From JANYLB01 sp963837715 (lineage in GTDB: Bacteria > Actinomycetota > Acidimicrobiia > IMCC26256 > JANYLB01): 64,000 nt of DNA. The stretch covers positions 248,001 to 312,000 of the forward strand of contig CAWIOF010000002.1 in NCBI GenBank assembly GCA_963837715.1, written 5' to 3'. Made by a program: the position numbers and the translations under genes. The notes under the pieces were generated by a model. It ran no database searches, was not told the origin of the DNA, and worked only from the letters and a program-made list of their open reading frames with translations. Shown piece by piece: positions 26,689 through 35,396 of this stretch; the stretch's first letter is position 1; every line of letters begins with the position of its first letter.

Positions 26689-27690
26689 ATGACGGCGATG
26701 CAGACCTCGCCGGTGCAGCCCGTGTCCGTGCCGGTCGGTTCGACCGATTCCGTCGCCCCGCTCGACGCGGCGGCGTTGGCCCCGCGCCTCGCCGACCAGC
26801 TCGCACGCGTCGTGCGGGGCAAGCCGGAGGCCATCCGCCTCTCGCTGGTGGCGCTGCTGTCGGGTGGGCACCTGCTGCTCGAAGACGTGCCGGGCGTCGG
26901 CAAGACCCTCCTCGCGAAGGCCCTCGCCCGTTCGATCGGCGGGACCTTCCGCCGGGTGCAGGGCACCCCCGACCTGTTGCCGAGCGAGCTCACGGGAGCA
27001 TCGGTGCTCGACGCGAGCCGCCAGGGCTGGGAGTTCCGGCCCGGCCCGCTGTTCGCGAACGTCGTGCTGGTCGACGAGGTCAACCGCGCGACGCCCCGGA
27101 CCCAGTCGGCGCTCCTCGAGGCGATGGAGGAGCGCCAGGTCACGGTCGACGGCATCACCCACTCGCTCCCGACGCCGTTCTTTCTCGTCGCAACCCAGAA
27201 CCCCTTCGAGCACGTCGGGACGTTCCCCCTCGTGGAGGGTCAGCGCGACCGCTTCGCCGTCGTCGTCGAGATGGGACACCCCGACGCTGCGACGGAGCGG
27301 GAGTTGCTGCTCGGTCACGGCGGTGACGACGAGCTCGCGCGCATCGGGCCGGTGACCGACGCCGACGGGTTGGCGCACGCGATCCGTTCGGTGCGCGGCG
27401 TGCACTGCGATCCCGCGGTCGCCGACTACGTCGTCGCGCTCGCGGAGGGAACCCGAGTCGATCCGGACATCACGATCGGTGCGAGTCCGCGGGCGAGCCT
27501 CGCGTTGCTGCAGGCAGCCCGCGCGGCCGCCGTCCTCGCGCAACGGTCGTTCGTGACGCCCGACGACGTGAAGTCGGTCGCAGCACCGGTGCTCGCGCAC
27601 CGGCTGATCATGCTGGACGGTCCCGACCTCGGCGCAGCGACCGCGATCGTGTCGCGGCTCCTCGATTCCGTGGCGGTCCCGCCACGGTGA
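26689..27690 (+). CDS. MoxR-family AAA+ ATPase
   Basis: A 333-residue AAA+ chaperone-like ATPase. Walker A is PGVGKT (68-73), Walker B is VVLVDEVNRATPR near 124-136, sensor 1 is FLVATQNPFEHVGTFPL near 166, and a sensor-2-like region follows SPRASLALLQAAR. The C-terminal lid domain is complete. It starts at ATG 26689 and ends in a GTGA overlap with a DUF58 gene, followed by a transglutaminase gene. This MoxR-DUF58-transglutaminase order is a conserved set thought to assemble or activate cell-envelope or metal-containing complexes. The substrate complex here is unknown. Confidence 0.93.
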   Translation: MTAMQTSPVQPVSVPVGSTDSVAPLDAAALAPRLADQLARVVRGKPEAIRLSLVALLSGGHLLLEDVPGVGKTLLAKALARSIGGTFRRVQGTPDLLPSELTGASVLDASRQGWEFRPGPLFANVVLVDEVNRATPRTQSALLEAMEERQVTVDGITHSLPTPFFLVATQNPFEHVGTFPLVEGQRDRFAVVVEMGHPDAATERELLLGHGGDDELARIGPVTDADGLAHAIRSVRGVHCDPAVADYVVALAEGTRVDPDITIGASPRASLALLQAARAAAVLAQRSFVTPDDVKSVAAPVLAHRLIMLDGPDLGAATAIVSRLLDSVAVPPR

Positions 27691-28703
27691 ACCCGCCCCG
27701 GGCCCCATCGCGTTCGGGCCAGTCGCGTTCGGGCCGGTCGCGTTCGGGCCGGTCGCGCCTGGTCCGGCCGTGCGCGGTGCGGGCACCGGCCGTGGCCATC
27801 GTCGTGATGGCGCTGCTCTTGGCAATCCTTGCTCGCACGACTGGCTCGGGATGGTTGGTGGTGATGGCATCGGGTCTCGTTCCGCTCTTCGTGCTCGGCG
27901 CGCTCGCTCCCGTCGTCCCCCTGCTGCGCGCGGGCGTCACCCTCCGGATCCCGCCCGACGCGATGGTCGGGCGATCGGTGGTGGTCGAGGTCACGATCGA
28001 AGGCCGCGCCCGGGGTCTGACGCTGTGCCTCCGAGATCCCGCGACCGGTTGGGTCCACGGTGATGGACCATCGAGTGGAACGGTCCCGGCGGTGCCGGCG
28101 CGGCGCGGGGTGTGGACCGCGATCGCGGTGGAGCTGCGGTCAGCTGCACCGTTCGGACTCGTGACCTGGCGGCGGACGGTGCGCGTCCCCTTGGTGCGGC
28201 CGTTGGAGGTGGCGCCGGTTCCGATCGCGGCGCGTGCGCCGCTGACCCGGCACGATCCGGGGCGTGAAGCGGCCGAAGGCGGCGGGTCCCGGCGCGGCGG
28301 GGAGACGGTGCGCGGGATCCGGCCCTACTCGCCCGGCGACCCGCACCGAATCGTCCACTGGCCTGCGACCGCCCGGTGGGGTGACGTGATGGTGCGCGAG
28401 CTCGACGACGACGTGCCGCCCCGTCTCGTGATCGTCGTCGACCTCCCGCGCGACGATCCCGACGGGGCCGAGCACCTCGCGTCGCGCGCCGCCGGGCTGG
28501 CCGACGACGCGTTGGCTTCGGCGCGGCAGGTGGTGCTCGCGACCGTCGAGGTGGGGGGTTCGGTCACTGCGGTCGTCGAGACGCCGACCGATGCCGGGCG
28601 GCGGCTCGCACGGGCCGTGCCCGGGTCCGCCACCGCTCCGGCTGCCCGACCCGGTGACGTCGTCGTGCAGATCGGCGCGGCCGGCGATGGTGAACACCGA
28701 TGA
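27687..28703 (+). CDS. DUF58 domain membrane protein
   Basis: A 338-residue partner of MoxR. The N-terminus is Arg/Ser-rich from a 15-bp tandem repeat (SRSGQSRSGRSRSGRSR), followed by two transmembrane helices (VAIVVMALLLAILARTTG and LVVMASGLVPLFVLGAL). The soluble part includes the DUF58 signature GETVRGIRPYSPGDPHRIVH then WPATARWGDVMVREL near 208-240. A vWA-like fold is expected after it. It starts with GTG overlapping the MoxR stop and ends with an ATGA overlap into the transglutaminase gene, so the three are translationally coupled. Confidence 0.9.
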   Translation: MNPPRAPSRSGQSRSGRSRSGRSRLVRPCAVRAPAVAIVVMALLLAILARTTGSGWLVVMASGLVPLFVLGALAPVVPLLRAGVTLRIPPDAMVGRSVVVEVTIEGRARGLTLCLRDPATGWVHGDGPSSGTVPAVPARRGVWTAIAVELRSAAPFGLVTWRRTVRVPLVRPLEVAPVPIAARAPLTRHDPGREAAEGGGSRRGGETVRGIRPYSPGDPHRIVHWPATARWGDVMVRELDDDVPPRLVIVVDLPRDDPDGAEHLASRAAGLADDALASARQVVLATVEVGGSVTAVVETPTDAGRRLARAVPGSATAPAARPGDVVVQIGAAGDGEHR

Positions 28704-30853
28704 GACGATCGCGGCCGAAACCCGTCCCCGAGGACGGCATCGCCATCAGGGTGGTCGTCCTCGCCGCGGTCATGGCCTCGGCCTGGGCCGCGCTCGACGA
28801 GACCGCGACCGGCACGACCCTGCACGTCGTCGTGCTCGCTGGTCTCCCGCTCGGGTTCCTGTTCTCGTACCTGACCCGCCAACGCACGGGATGGCTCCTC
28901 AAGACCCTGCTCACGGTCGGCCTGCTCCTCGCGTTCGCGCAGTTCCTCCGTTCGGTCGGCCAGCTCCAGGGCGAGAGCGTGTCCGACGTGCAGACACCGC
29001 TCGCCGAGCTGTTCATCTGGGTGCAGCTGCTGCACGCCTTCGACGTCCCCGGTCGACGCGACCTGATGTTCTCGCTCGCGTCGAGCGCCGTGCTCGCCGC
29101 GATCGCCGGCGTGCTGTCGGTGTCGTTGGGCGTGGCACCGTTCCTGGTCGTGTGGGCGGTGGCCTCGATCGCGGGTCTCGCCCTGGCTCACCGCAGCGCG
29201 CTCACCGACCTGCCCGGTCTCACGCCACCGATACCGAAAGGGTCGGAGTCGGGGAGTGCGGGTACCCGCCGGCCCGACCTGGGTTGGTTGCGTCCGGTGG
29301 TGGCGACGATCGCCATCGTGGTGGTGCTCGGCGCCGGGCTCTTCATGGTCGTGCCGACCGCCGGGACAGCACGGGCCCTCGCGTTCCCCGCGAGCTTGCC
29401 GAGACTGATCGCGGTCCCGAACGCGGGTGGGCTGGTGAACCCGTCGCTCGGGCCGGGGAGCGGTGGGTCCGACGACGGCGGGTCGGGCGCCGACGAGGGC
29501 GACTCGTTCGGCTACTTCGGCTTCGCTACCACGCTCGACACGTCGGCGCGGGGTCGACCCGACGACACGCTCGTGATGCGGGTCCGTGCGTCGAGCCCCG
29601 ACTTCTGGCGAGGGCAGACCTTCGACGCCTTCGACGGTCGGGTGTGGACCCGCACCGACGATGATCCGAAGCCGATTCGCTCGCGTTCGCCGTTCTTCTT
29701 CCAGCGGGTCGCGCTCGACGGTCCCCGGCCCGACGACACCTCGGAGCTGGTGCAGACCTACTACCTCGAACAGACCGGCCCCAACGTGCTGTTCGCGGCG
29801 AACACGCCCGACCAGCTCTACTTCTCGGACCGCACCGTGTACCAGCTACCCGACGGTTCGCTGCGCGCCGGTGTGCAACTCGAACGCGACGCGACGTACA
29901 CCGTCATCAGTCATCGGGCCGACGCCACCGCGACGACGCTGCGGGCGAGCGCGACCAACGGCGCCGAGACGCCGGCCGAGATCACCAACGGCTACGCGCA
30001 AGCGGGCGACGTGCCTCCGCGGGTGCAGGAACTCGCGGCACGGATCACCCGCGACGCGGCGACCCCGTACGACGCCGTCCGCGCCCTCGAAGGGTGGATG
30101 GCCCGCAACACGCGGTACACGCTCGACGCGCCGCGCCCGCCCCGGGGCGCGAATGCCGTCGAGCAATTCCTCTTCGTCGACCGCGAGGGGTTCTGCGAGC
30201 AGATCGCCACCAGCCTCGTGGTGATGCTGCGATCACTCGGCGTTCCCGCGCGGCTCGCGGTGGGGTACCTCCCCGGCGAGCGCAACCCCTTCACCGGTCT
30301 CTACGAGGTGCGCGCCGATGACGCCCACGCCTGGGCCGAGGTCTACTTCCCCGGCGTGGGCTGGCAGGGCTTCGACCCCACCGCACCGGTACCCCTCGCG
30401 GGCGACTCCTCCGGCGCCGCAGCCGGCGCCGGCGCGCTCGCGTACCTCACGGCGCGCCTCCCCGAGATCCCCGCGTGGCTCCGCGCGGCGGCGGTCACCG
30501 GGCTGTTCCTCTTCGCCGGGGTCACCGTCGGGCGCGTGCTCGTCGGTCGCCGCGCCCGCCGTCGGGCCGCGCGGGCCCGTCCGTGGGGCGCGATCCAACT
30601 CGAGCGGTTCGAGGCCGTCGGCGCGGCCCGTGGTCGCCCGCGCCGACCGTCGGAGACCGTCCCCGAGTACGCCGGTGCTCTCGCCGAGATCGTGTCCGAT
30701 CCCGCCCTTGTCCGCGTCGCGTCGATCCTCGACCGCGAGCTCTACTCCGGCGAACCCGTCACCCCCGACGACCGCACCACCGTCGAGACCACCCTCACGC
30801 CCGGCCCCGATCCCCGCCCCGAGATCCGCCCCGAACCCCGGCCGAGCTCGTGA
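28700..30853 (+). CDS. transglutaminase-like membrane protein (TgpA/DUF3488 type)
   Basis: A 717-residue protein. Residues 1-230 hold about six transmembrane helices. A large extracytoplasmic part contains a transglutaminase-like cysteine-protease fold: nucleophile Cys in DREGFCEQIATSLVVMLRSL near 495, His in ADDAHAWAEVYFPG near 537 and Asp in WQGFDPTAPVP near 556. One more transmembrane helix (AAAVTGLFLFAGVTVGRVLV) follows, then an Arg-rich cytoplasmic tail. The triad is intact. With MoxR and DUF58 it forms the conserved envelope operon. Gly/Ser/Asp-rich linker near 245-265 joins the domains. Confidence 0.92.
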   Translation: MRRSRPKPVPEDGIAIRVVVLAAVMASAWAALDETATGTTLHVVVLAGLPLGFLFSYLTRQRTGWLLKTLLTVGLLLAFAQFLRSVGQLQGESVSDVQTPLAELFIWVQLLHAFDVPGRRDLMFSLASSAVLAAIAGVLSVSLGVAPFLVVWAVASIAGLALAHRSALTDLPGLTPPIPKGSESGSAGTRRPDLGWLRPVVATIAIVVVLGAGLFMVVPTAGTARALAFPASLPRLIAVPNAGGLVNPSLGPGSGGSDDGGSGADEGDSFGYFGFATTLDTSARGRPDDTLVMRVRASSPDFWRGQTFDAFDGRVWTRTDDDPKPIRSRSPFFFQRVALDGPRPDDTSELVQTYYLEQTGPNVLFAANTPDQLYFSDRTVYQLPDGSLRAGVQLERDATYTVISHRADATATTLRASATNGAETPAEITNGYAQAGDVPPRVQELAARITRDAATPYDAVRALEGWMARNTRYTLDAPRPPRGANAVEQFLFVDREGFCEQIATSLVVMLRSLGVPARLAVGYLPGERNPFTGLYEVRADDAHAWAEVYFPGVGWQGFDPTAPVPLAGDSSGAAAGAGALAYLTARLPEIPAWLRAAAVTGLFLFAGVTVGRVLVGRRARRRAARARPWGAIQLERFEAVGAARGRPRRPSETVPEYAGALAEIVSDPALVRVASILDRELYSGEPVTPDDRTTVETTLTPGPDPRPEIRPEPRPSS

Positions 30854-30919
30854 CGTTTCCGTCGTATCGCGCCGGAAACGTCACCAACTGAGGGGAGGTT
30901 CCGGCCCGATGGTGCGTGC

Positions 30920-31552
30920 TCAGCTGCCGCGGGTGATCCACTCGTCGAGGTGGGGGGCCTCGTCGCCGATGCGGGTGGTGTCGCCGTGGCCGGTGTAGAC
31001 GACGGTGTCGGACGGCAGGGTGAGCAGGCGGGTGCGGATCGACTCGATGATCGTCGGGAAGTCGGAGAACGACCGGCCCGTCGCCCCGGGGCCACCCTTG
31101 AACAATGTGTCGCCCGCGTAGACCCGCTTGTTCGCGGCGTCGTGGAAGCTGATCCCGCCGGGGGAGTGGCCCGGCGTGTGGAGCGTGGTGAGCGTGAGGT
31201 CGTGGTACTCGATCGCGCCGCCGTCCTCGAGCTCGACGTCGGGCGCACGCCGCGGGTGGATCGCGTCCCAGAGCATCCGGTCCGCCGGGTGGAGCGCGAT
31301 CGGCGCGTGCAGCGCTTCGGCGAGTCCGACGGCCGCGTTGATGTGGTCGTTGTGGCCGTGGGTGCAGAGGATCATGAGCGCCTGGCGGTCGCCGACGCCC
31401 TCGACGATGGGGCCGACCTCGTGGGCGGCGTCGATCACGAAGCAGGCGTCGTCGTCGCCGACGATCCAGATGTTGTTGTCGACCTCGAAGTCTTCGCCGT
31501 CGATCGAGAAGATCCCGCGGGTGACGACGTGGTCGACGCGAGTGGTCGCCAT
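30920..31552 (-). CDS. MBL-fold metallo-hydrolase, mscR-linked (glyoxalase II/S-formylmycothiol hydrolase-like)
   Basis: A 210-residue metallo-beta-lactamase-fold hydrolase. The metal motif HxHxDH is in CTHGHNDHINAAVGL near 63-71. Further ligands are in HTPGHSPGGISFHD near 119 and YAGDTLFKGGPG near 139, then TGHGDTTRIGDE near 188. Its ATG shares one base with the stop of the upstream mycothiol-dependent formaldehyde dehydrogenase gene. The same order, mscR then an MBL-fold gene, is found in mycobacteria. A role hydrolysing the S-formylmycothiol product, or a related thioester, is inferred from that linkage. Confidence 0.92.
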   Translation of the reverse strand: MATTRVDHVVTRGIFSIDGEDFEVDNNIWIVGDDDACFVIDAAHEVGPIVEGVGDRQALMILCTHGHNDHINAAVGLAEALHAPIALHPADRMLWDAIHPRRAPDVELEDGGAIEYHDLTLTTLHTPGHSPGGISFHDAANKRVYAGDTLFKGGPGATGRSFSDFPTIIESIRTRLLTLPSDTVVYTGHGDTTRIGDEAPHLDEWITRGS

Positions 31553-32639
31553 CAGATCGTCACCACGGATCGCAGGACCTCGCCGCGCTCCATCTTGTGG
31601 AACGCCTCCTCGACGTCGTCGAGCGAGATCGTCTCGGTGACGAACCGGTCGAGGTCGAGCCGACCCTGGAGGTAGAGGTCGATCAGCATCGGGAAGTCAC
31701 GCGACGGGAGGCAGTCGCCGTACCAGCTGGGCTTCAACGCTCCACCGCGGCCGAAGAACTCGATCATCGGGAGCTCGATCTTCATCGAGGGATCGGGCAC
31801 CCCGACCTGCACGAGCGTGCCCGCGAGGTCACGGGCGAAGAACGCCTGTTGCATGACCTCGGGTCGACCCACCGCCTCGATGCACACGTCGGCGCCGAAC
31901 CCGTCGGTGAGCTCGCGAACCGCCTCGACCGGGATCGCCCGCGCCGGCGTTCACCGTGTGGGTCGCACCGAACTCCTTGGCCAGTGCGAGCTTGCGGTCG
32001 TCGAGGTCGACGGCGATGACGGTGCGGGCACCCGCGAGGCGGGCCCCGGCGATCGCGGCGTCGCCGACCCCACCGCAGCCGAACACCGCGACGGTGTCGC
32101 CGCGCTGCACGTTGCCGGTGAGCATCGCGGCACCGAGTCCGGCCATCACCCCGCACCCGAGCAGTCCGGCGGTCTCCGGCTTCGCGGCCGGGTTCACCTT
32201 CGTCGCCTGACCGGCCGCAACGAGCGTCTTCTCCGCGAACGCACCGATGCCGAGGGCGGGGGAGAGCTCGGTGCCGTCGGTGAGGGTCATCTTCTGCTGC
32301 GCGTTGTGGGTGTCGAAGCAGTACCAGGGTCGCCCGCGGCGACAGGCGCGGCACTCGCCGCACACCGCCCGCCAGTTCAGGATGACGAAGTCGCCCGGTT
32401 GCGACCTCGGTGACGCCGTCGCCGACCGACTCGACCAGGCCCGCGGCCTCGTGGCCGAGCAGGAACGGGAACTCGTCGTTGATGGCGCCCTCGCGGTAGT
32501 GCAGGTCGGTGTGACACACCCCGCACGCCTGGACCCGCACGACGGTCTCACCCGGACCGGGGTCGGGGACGACGATCGTCTCGACCGAGACGGGTGCACC
32601 CTTGCTGCGCGCCACCACGCCGCGAACCTCCTGCGCCAT
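31552..32639 (-). CDS. mscR: S-(hydroxymethyl)mycothiol dehydrogenase (NAD/mycothiol-dependent formaldehyde dehydrogenase), two frame breaks
   Basis: About 361 residues after removing single extra bases near 32397 (TEVA-PGDFVILNW) and near 31943 (AGAGDP-VEAVRELTDG). Catalytic zinc ligands are in CGVCHTDLHYREG and LLGHEAAGLVESVG. Structural-zinc cysteines are in CGECRACRRGRPWYC. The cofactor fold is TVAVFGCGGVGDAAIAGARL. The C-terminal part includes WYGDCLPSRDFPMLIDLYLQ, typical of the MscR group. It oxidises the formaldehyde-mycothiol adduct and can reduce S-nitrosomycothiol. ATG 32639 has AGAGGAGC upstream. The MBL-fold gene behind it strengthens the call. It would detoxify formaldehyde, for example from the demethylases at 55.7-61 kb. 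Confidence 0.88.
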
Positions 32640-32683
32640 CCCTTTGCTCCTCTCCCGGCGCTCACCGTCGTGGACCCGCGTGT

Positions 32684-33429
32684 CTACCCCAGGCGCAGCC
32701 GTGCCCGCACCGCCCGGTGGTCCGACGCAGGAACCCCGACACCTCGCCCGACGACGACCTCGATCCCGGGGGGTACCCACACGTGGTCGATCTGGCTGTG
32801 GGGGCGGTGCCCGGGGAACGTCCGGCCCTGCACCGCCCGGCGCCGGTCGGGGAGGATCCACCGCAGCACCCCGCCCCACATGTTGCAGTCGCCGATGATC
32901 ACGCTCGGGACCGGCTCGGCGGCGAGGGTGGTGTGGAGGAACCGCAGCTGGGGCGGCGACCCCCAGAGCTTGTGCGAGGCGTGCACGCCCGCGAACAGCA
33001 GCGGCATGACCGCCGACGTCGACCTCGACGCACGCCGCGGCCCGACGGGTGACGACGTCGCCGGGTGGGCAGCCGAGGTCGATGTCGAAGCGTCCGGCGG
33101 ACGGGGAGCGTGGTCAGCACCGCGACGCCCCAGGTTCCGGGAGGATCGCCGGGCACCGGCCGGGGGGAGGTAGTCGGGCCGGCCCTTCATGTCGTCGGGC
33201 GCGAGGACCAGCTCGTTCACGATCGGGCAGGCGGGTCGCCGCCACGACCTCGTCGATGAACGACGGGCCCGCGGTGCGGGCGCCAGACCTCCTGCACCAC
33301 GAGCAGGTCGGCCCCGAGGCTGCGGGCCGCGGCGCCGACGTCGAACGGACGGCCCCGCGCGTCGACGCCCCAGTGGGCGTTGAAGCTGGCGACGGTGAGC
33401 TCGACGGGCGGCGGCACGGGGATCTGCAC
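32684..33429 (-). CDS. endonuclease/exonuclease/phosphatase (EEP) family protein, five frame breaks
   Basis: About 240 residues recovered from all frames by removing one base near 33285, 33225, 33165, 33090 and 33013. The EEP catalytic blocks then line up: LTVASFNAHWGVDARG (Asn), LLVVQEVW (metal Glu), SVIIGDCNMWGG (Asp/Asn), HSQIDHVWVPPG (Asp) and VPASDHRAVRARLRL (terminal Asp-His). No signal peptide is present. All active-site residues survive, so the breaks are more likely sequence errors than decay, though five in 750 bp is the worst density in the window. Substrate unknown; nucleic acid or phospho-compounds are family norms. GTG 33429 is divergent from the SDR gene. Confidence 0.7.
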
Positions 33430-33447
33430 GCTACTGGCATCTCTGCA

Positions 33448-33475
33448 TAGTCTCGGACACCTGACGGGCCGTCAG
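33448..33475 (+). promoter_or_regulatory. promoter and TetR-type operator of the SDR gene
   Basis: TAGTCT (33448-33453) is a TANNNT -10. Exactly 7 nt later comes CTGACGG-G-CCGTCAG (33461-33475), a palindrome with 7-bp arms. Core sequence and spacing equal those at the acyl-CoA dehydrogenase promoter (1608-1639). The two genes are therefore probable members of one regulon. The SDR start is at 33514. Confidence 0.6.
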
Positions 33476-33513
33476 ATCGACGGCCGACCACGACCACCCG
33501 GGAGCTCAACGCC

Positions 33514-34315
33514 ATGATCGAACCGTTGCAGGGCTACGACCTCGCCGGCCGGGTGGCCGTCATCACCGGCGCGGGCAGCGGGATCGGCAAGGCCACGGCC
33601 CTCACCCTCGCCGCCGTGGGCGCAACCGTCGTCGGCGGCGACATCGACGAGGCCGCGGCCGAGCTCACGAAGGACGAGATCGCCCAGGCGCGGCGGCCAG
33701 GCCCGATCCGTGCGGTGCGACGTGACGAAGCGGGCCGACGTCGACGCGCTCGTCGACGGTGCGCACGCCGAGTTCGGCCGCGTCGACATCATGGGCAACG
33801 TCGCCGGCATCCCGCACAACAAGATGATCGCCGACACGACCGACGACGACTTCGAGCGGATCCTCGCCATCAACCTGAAGAGCGTCTTCTACGGCGTGCA
33901 GGCCGCGTTCCGGGTGATGATCCCGCAGAAGTCGGGCAACATCATCAACCTGTCGTCGGGCGCGATCGACACCCCGGCTCCCACGCTCGCCTGTTACGGG
34001 ATGACGAAGGCCGCGGTCGCGATGCTCACCAAGACCGCCGCGGTCGAGGGCGGGCCGAACGGGATCCGCGTCAACGCGATCGCCCCCGGGGTGATCCACA
34101 CCAACTTCTCCCGGCACAACTTCGTCGACGAAGACGGCAACGTCGTGCCCGAGAAGGTCGAGCAGTACAAGAAGCGCTTCGGTGCGATGGCCCCGATCGG
34201 CCGCGTCGGCGAGGCGCAAGACGTCGCCAACGCGATCCTCTACCTCGTGTCCGACGGCGCCGGCTTCATGACCGGCCAGATCCTCCGCCCCAACGGCGGC
34301 GTCGCGATGCCGTAA
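33514..34315 (+). CDS. short-chain dehydrogenase/reductase, one frame break
   Basis: About 266 residues of a classical SDR. The cofactor motif is VAVITGAGSGIGKATALTLA near 16-35, followed by GGDIDEAA, which suggests NAD preference. The catalytic residues are in NIINLSSGAID (Ser) and LACYGMTKAAVAM (YxxxK), with NVAGIPHNK before them. One extra base near 33692 breaks the frame between EIAQA and GGQARSVRCDVT. The C-terminus ends GGVAMP, as in many acyl-CoA or steroid dehydrogenases. ATG 33514 follows GGGAGCTCAACGCC. Its operator matches that of the acyl-CoA dehydrogenase at the left end, so a role in the same lipid or steroid route is likely. Confidence 0.88.
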
Positions 34316-34321
34316 GGAGTT

Positions 34322-34636
34322 CTACTCGGTGCGCTTGTCTCCGACGACGAACGGAACCTGGACCACGAAGTGCAGGTAGTCGCCTGAGCTCGCCGTGAAC
34401 GTGTGAGCCTCACCGGGTTCGACGACGAGCACATCGCCGACCCCGAGATCAACGACGTCACCGGCGACCACCGCGGTGCTCCGGCCCTTCGCCACCAGGT
34501 AGATCTCGTACATTGCGTCGTGCGTGTGTGGATCGTCGACACCGACGTCGGCGAACCCGATCGCCGACGGGACGGGACTGTCCCAGGGACCGAGGAACCA
34601 GCCCTTGCCCGTTGCGTCCACGCTGCGTTTGATCAT
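34322..34636 (-). CDS. small cupin-domain protein
   Basis: A 104-residue single-domain cupin. Motif 1 is in DDPHTHDAMYEIYLVAKG (His-His-Glu metal ligands), and motif 2 is in VVEPGEAHTFTASSGDYLHF (His). The beta barrel is complete, so a metal-binding role is likely. Small cupins act as isomerases, dioxygenases or ligand sensors; nothing here narrows it. I chose ATG 34636 over ATG 34651 because it gives the usual short N-terminus. The gene converges with the SDR gene, whose stop is 6 bp away, and lies 30 bp downstream of the ubiquitin-domain gene on the same strand. Confidence 0.85.
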   Translation of the reverse strand: MIKRSVDATGKGWFLGPWDSPVPSAIGFADVGVDDPHTHDAMYEIYLVAKGRSTAVVAGDVVDLGVGDVLVVEPGEAHTFTASSGDYLHFVVQVPFVVGDKRTE

Positions 34637-34666
34637 CACCCACGATCGCACACGCGTCGCGTCGGC

Positions 34667-35365
34667 TCAGCCGGTGTAGTCGGGCTCCGCGGTGATCGGT
34701 GCGGCCGGCTCGGTGGCCGGTGTCTCGGCGTCCGAACCCGGATCTTCGGAAGGAGCCAGCTCCGACAGGGTCACGAGATCGAACAGCGCCGCGGCCGGCC
34801 CGGTGAACGCCGCCACGCTCGGCCCCAGATCGGCGGCCCGAAGGCTGAGCTGCGCGGCGCGCGCCGCTGTCGGCGCCGCGACCGGGAACGAGAACGGCGT
34901 GAGGTCGGGTGGATCACCGGTGACGACGCCGGTGGGCGCGTCGAGGGGTTGGTCGGCACCATCGAGAAACTCCACGCGCCACTGGAGCGAGCCCTGGACC
35001 CAGAAGGCGAGCTCGTAGGTGGAGCCCCCGGTGATGCCGTCCACCCGCTGGCCCATGACCGCGCCGTCTTGCAGATACGCGAGCTGCGCTCCGGCCCCTG
35101 GCGGGGCGGTCACCTCGACGAAGTCGTAGGTGACGACTCCGGAGATGGGCAGGAGTTGCAACGTTGCTTCTCGCTGGATGTTGTAGTCGGCGAGCGTCCG
35201 TTCGTTTCGGAGCACCGTCCCCGCGTAGAAGAGCGCTTCGATGTCGGGCGGTATCCCTTCTCGATCCTGGATCTTCTGCCGCACCGCTTCGATCGAGTCC
35301 GACGACTCGACATCGAGCGTCACCGTGGTACCGGTGAACAGGTCGACGAAGATCTGCATGCTCAT
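34667..35365 (-). CDS. ubiquitin-domain protein with C-terminal beta-sandwich region
   Basis: A 232-residue protein. Residues 3-72 are a ubiquitin fold: MQIFVDLFTGTTVTLDVESS at its start, then KIQDREGIPPDIEALFYAG and RTLADYNIQREATLQLL. By eye 43 of about 70 positions equal eukaryotic ubiquitin. Of the ubiquitin lysines only K29 is kept; K6, K11, K27, K33, K48 and K63 are replaced. L8 and I44 of the hydrophobic patch are Phe. There is no C-terminal Gly-Gly; the chain continues into about 130 residues with AQLAYLQDGAVMGQRVDGIT and GGSTYELAFWVQGSLQWRVE, like galactose-binding-type secreted modules, then a Pro/Ala/Glu-rich tail. Base composition matches the host. No signal peptide of its own; see the Tat-signal fragment just upstream. 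Confidence 0.88.
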   Translation of the reverse strand: MSMQIFVDLFTGTTVTLDVESSDSIEAVRQKIQDREGIPPDIEALFYAGTVLRNERTLADYNIQREATLQLLPISGVVTYDFVEVTAPPGAGAQLAYLQDGAVMGQRVDGITGGSTYELAFWVQGSLQWRVEFLDGADQPLDAPTGVVTGDPPDLTPFSFPVAAPTAARAAQLSLRAADLGPSVAAFTGPAAALFDLVTLSELAPSEDPGSDAETPATEPAAPITAEPDYTG

Positions 35366-35396
35366 CGTGCGAGGGTAACCGCCGTTCCGAAGTGGG

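Noticed and set aside
34667..35365. eukaryotic contamination as the source of the ubiquitin sequence
   Set aside because: G+C, third-position bias and the fused C-terminal bacterial-type module match the surrounding genes; no intron or poly-ubiquitin structure is seen.
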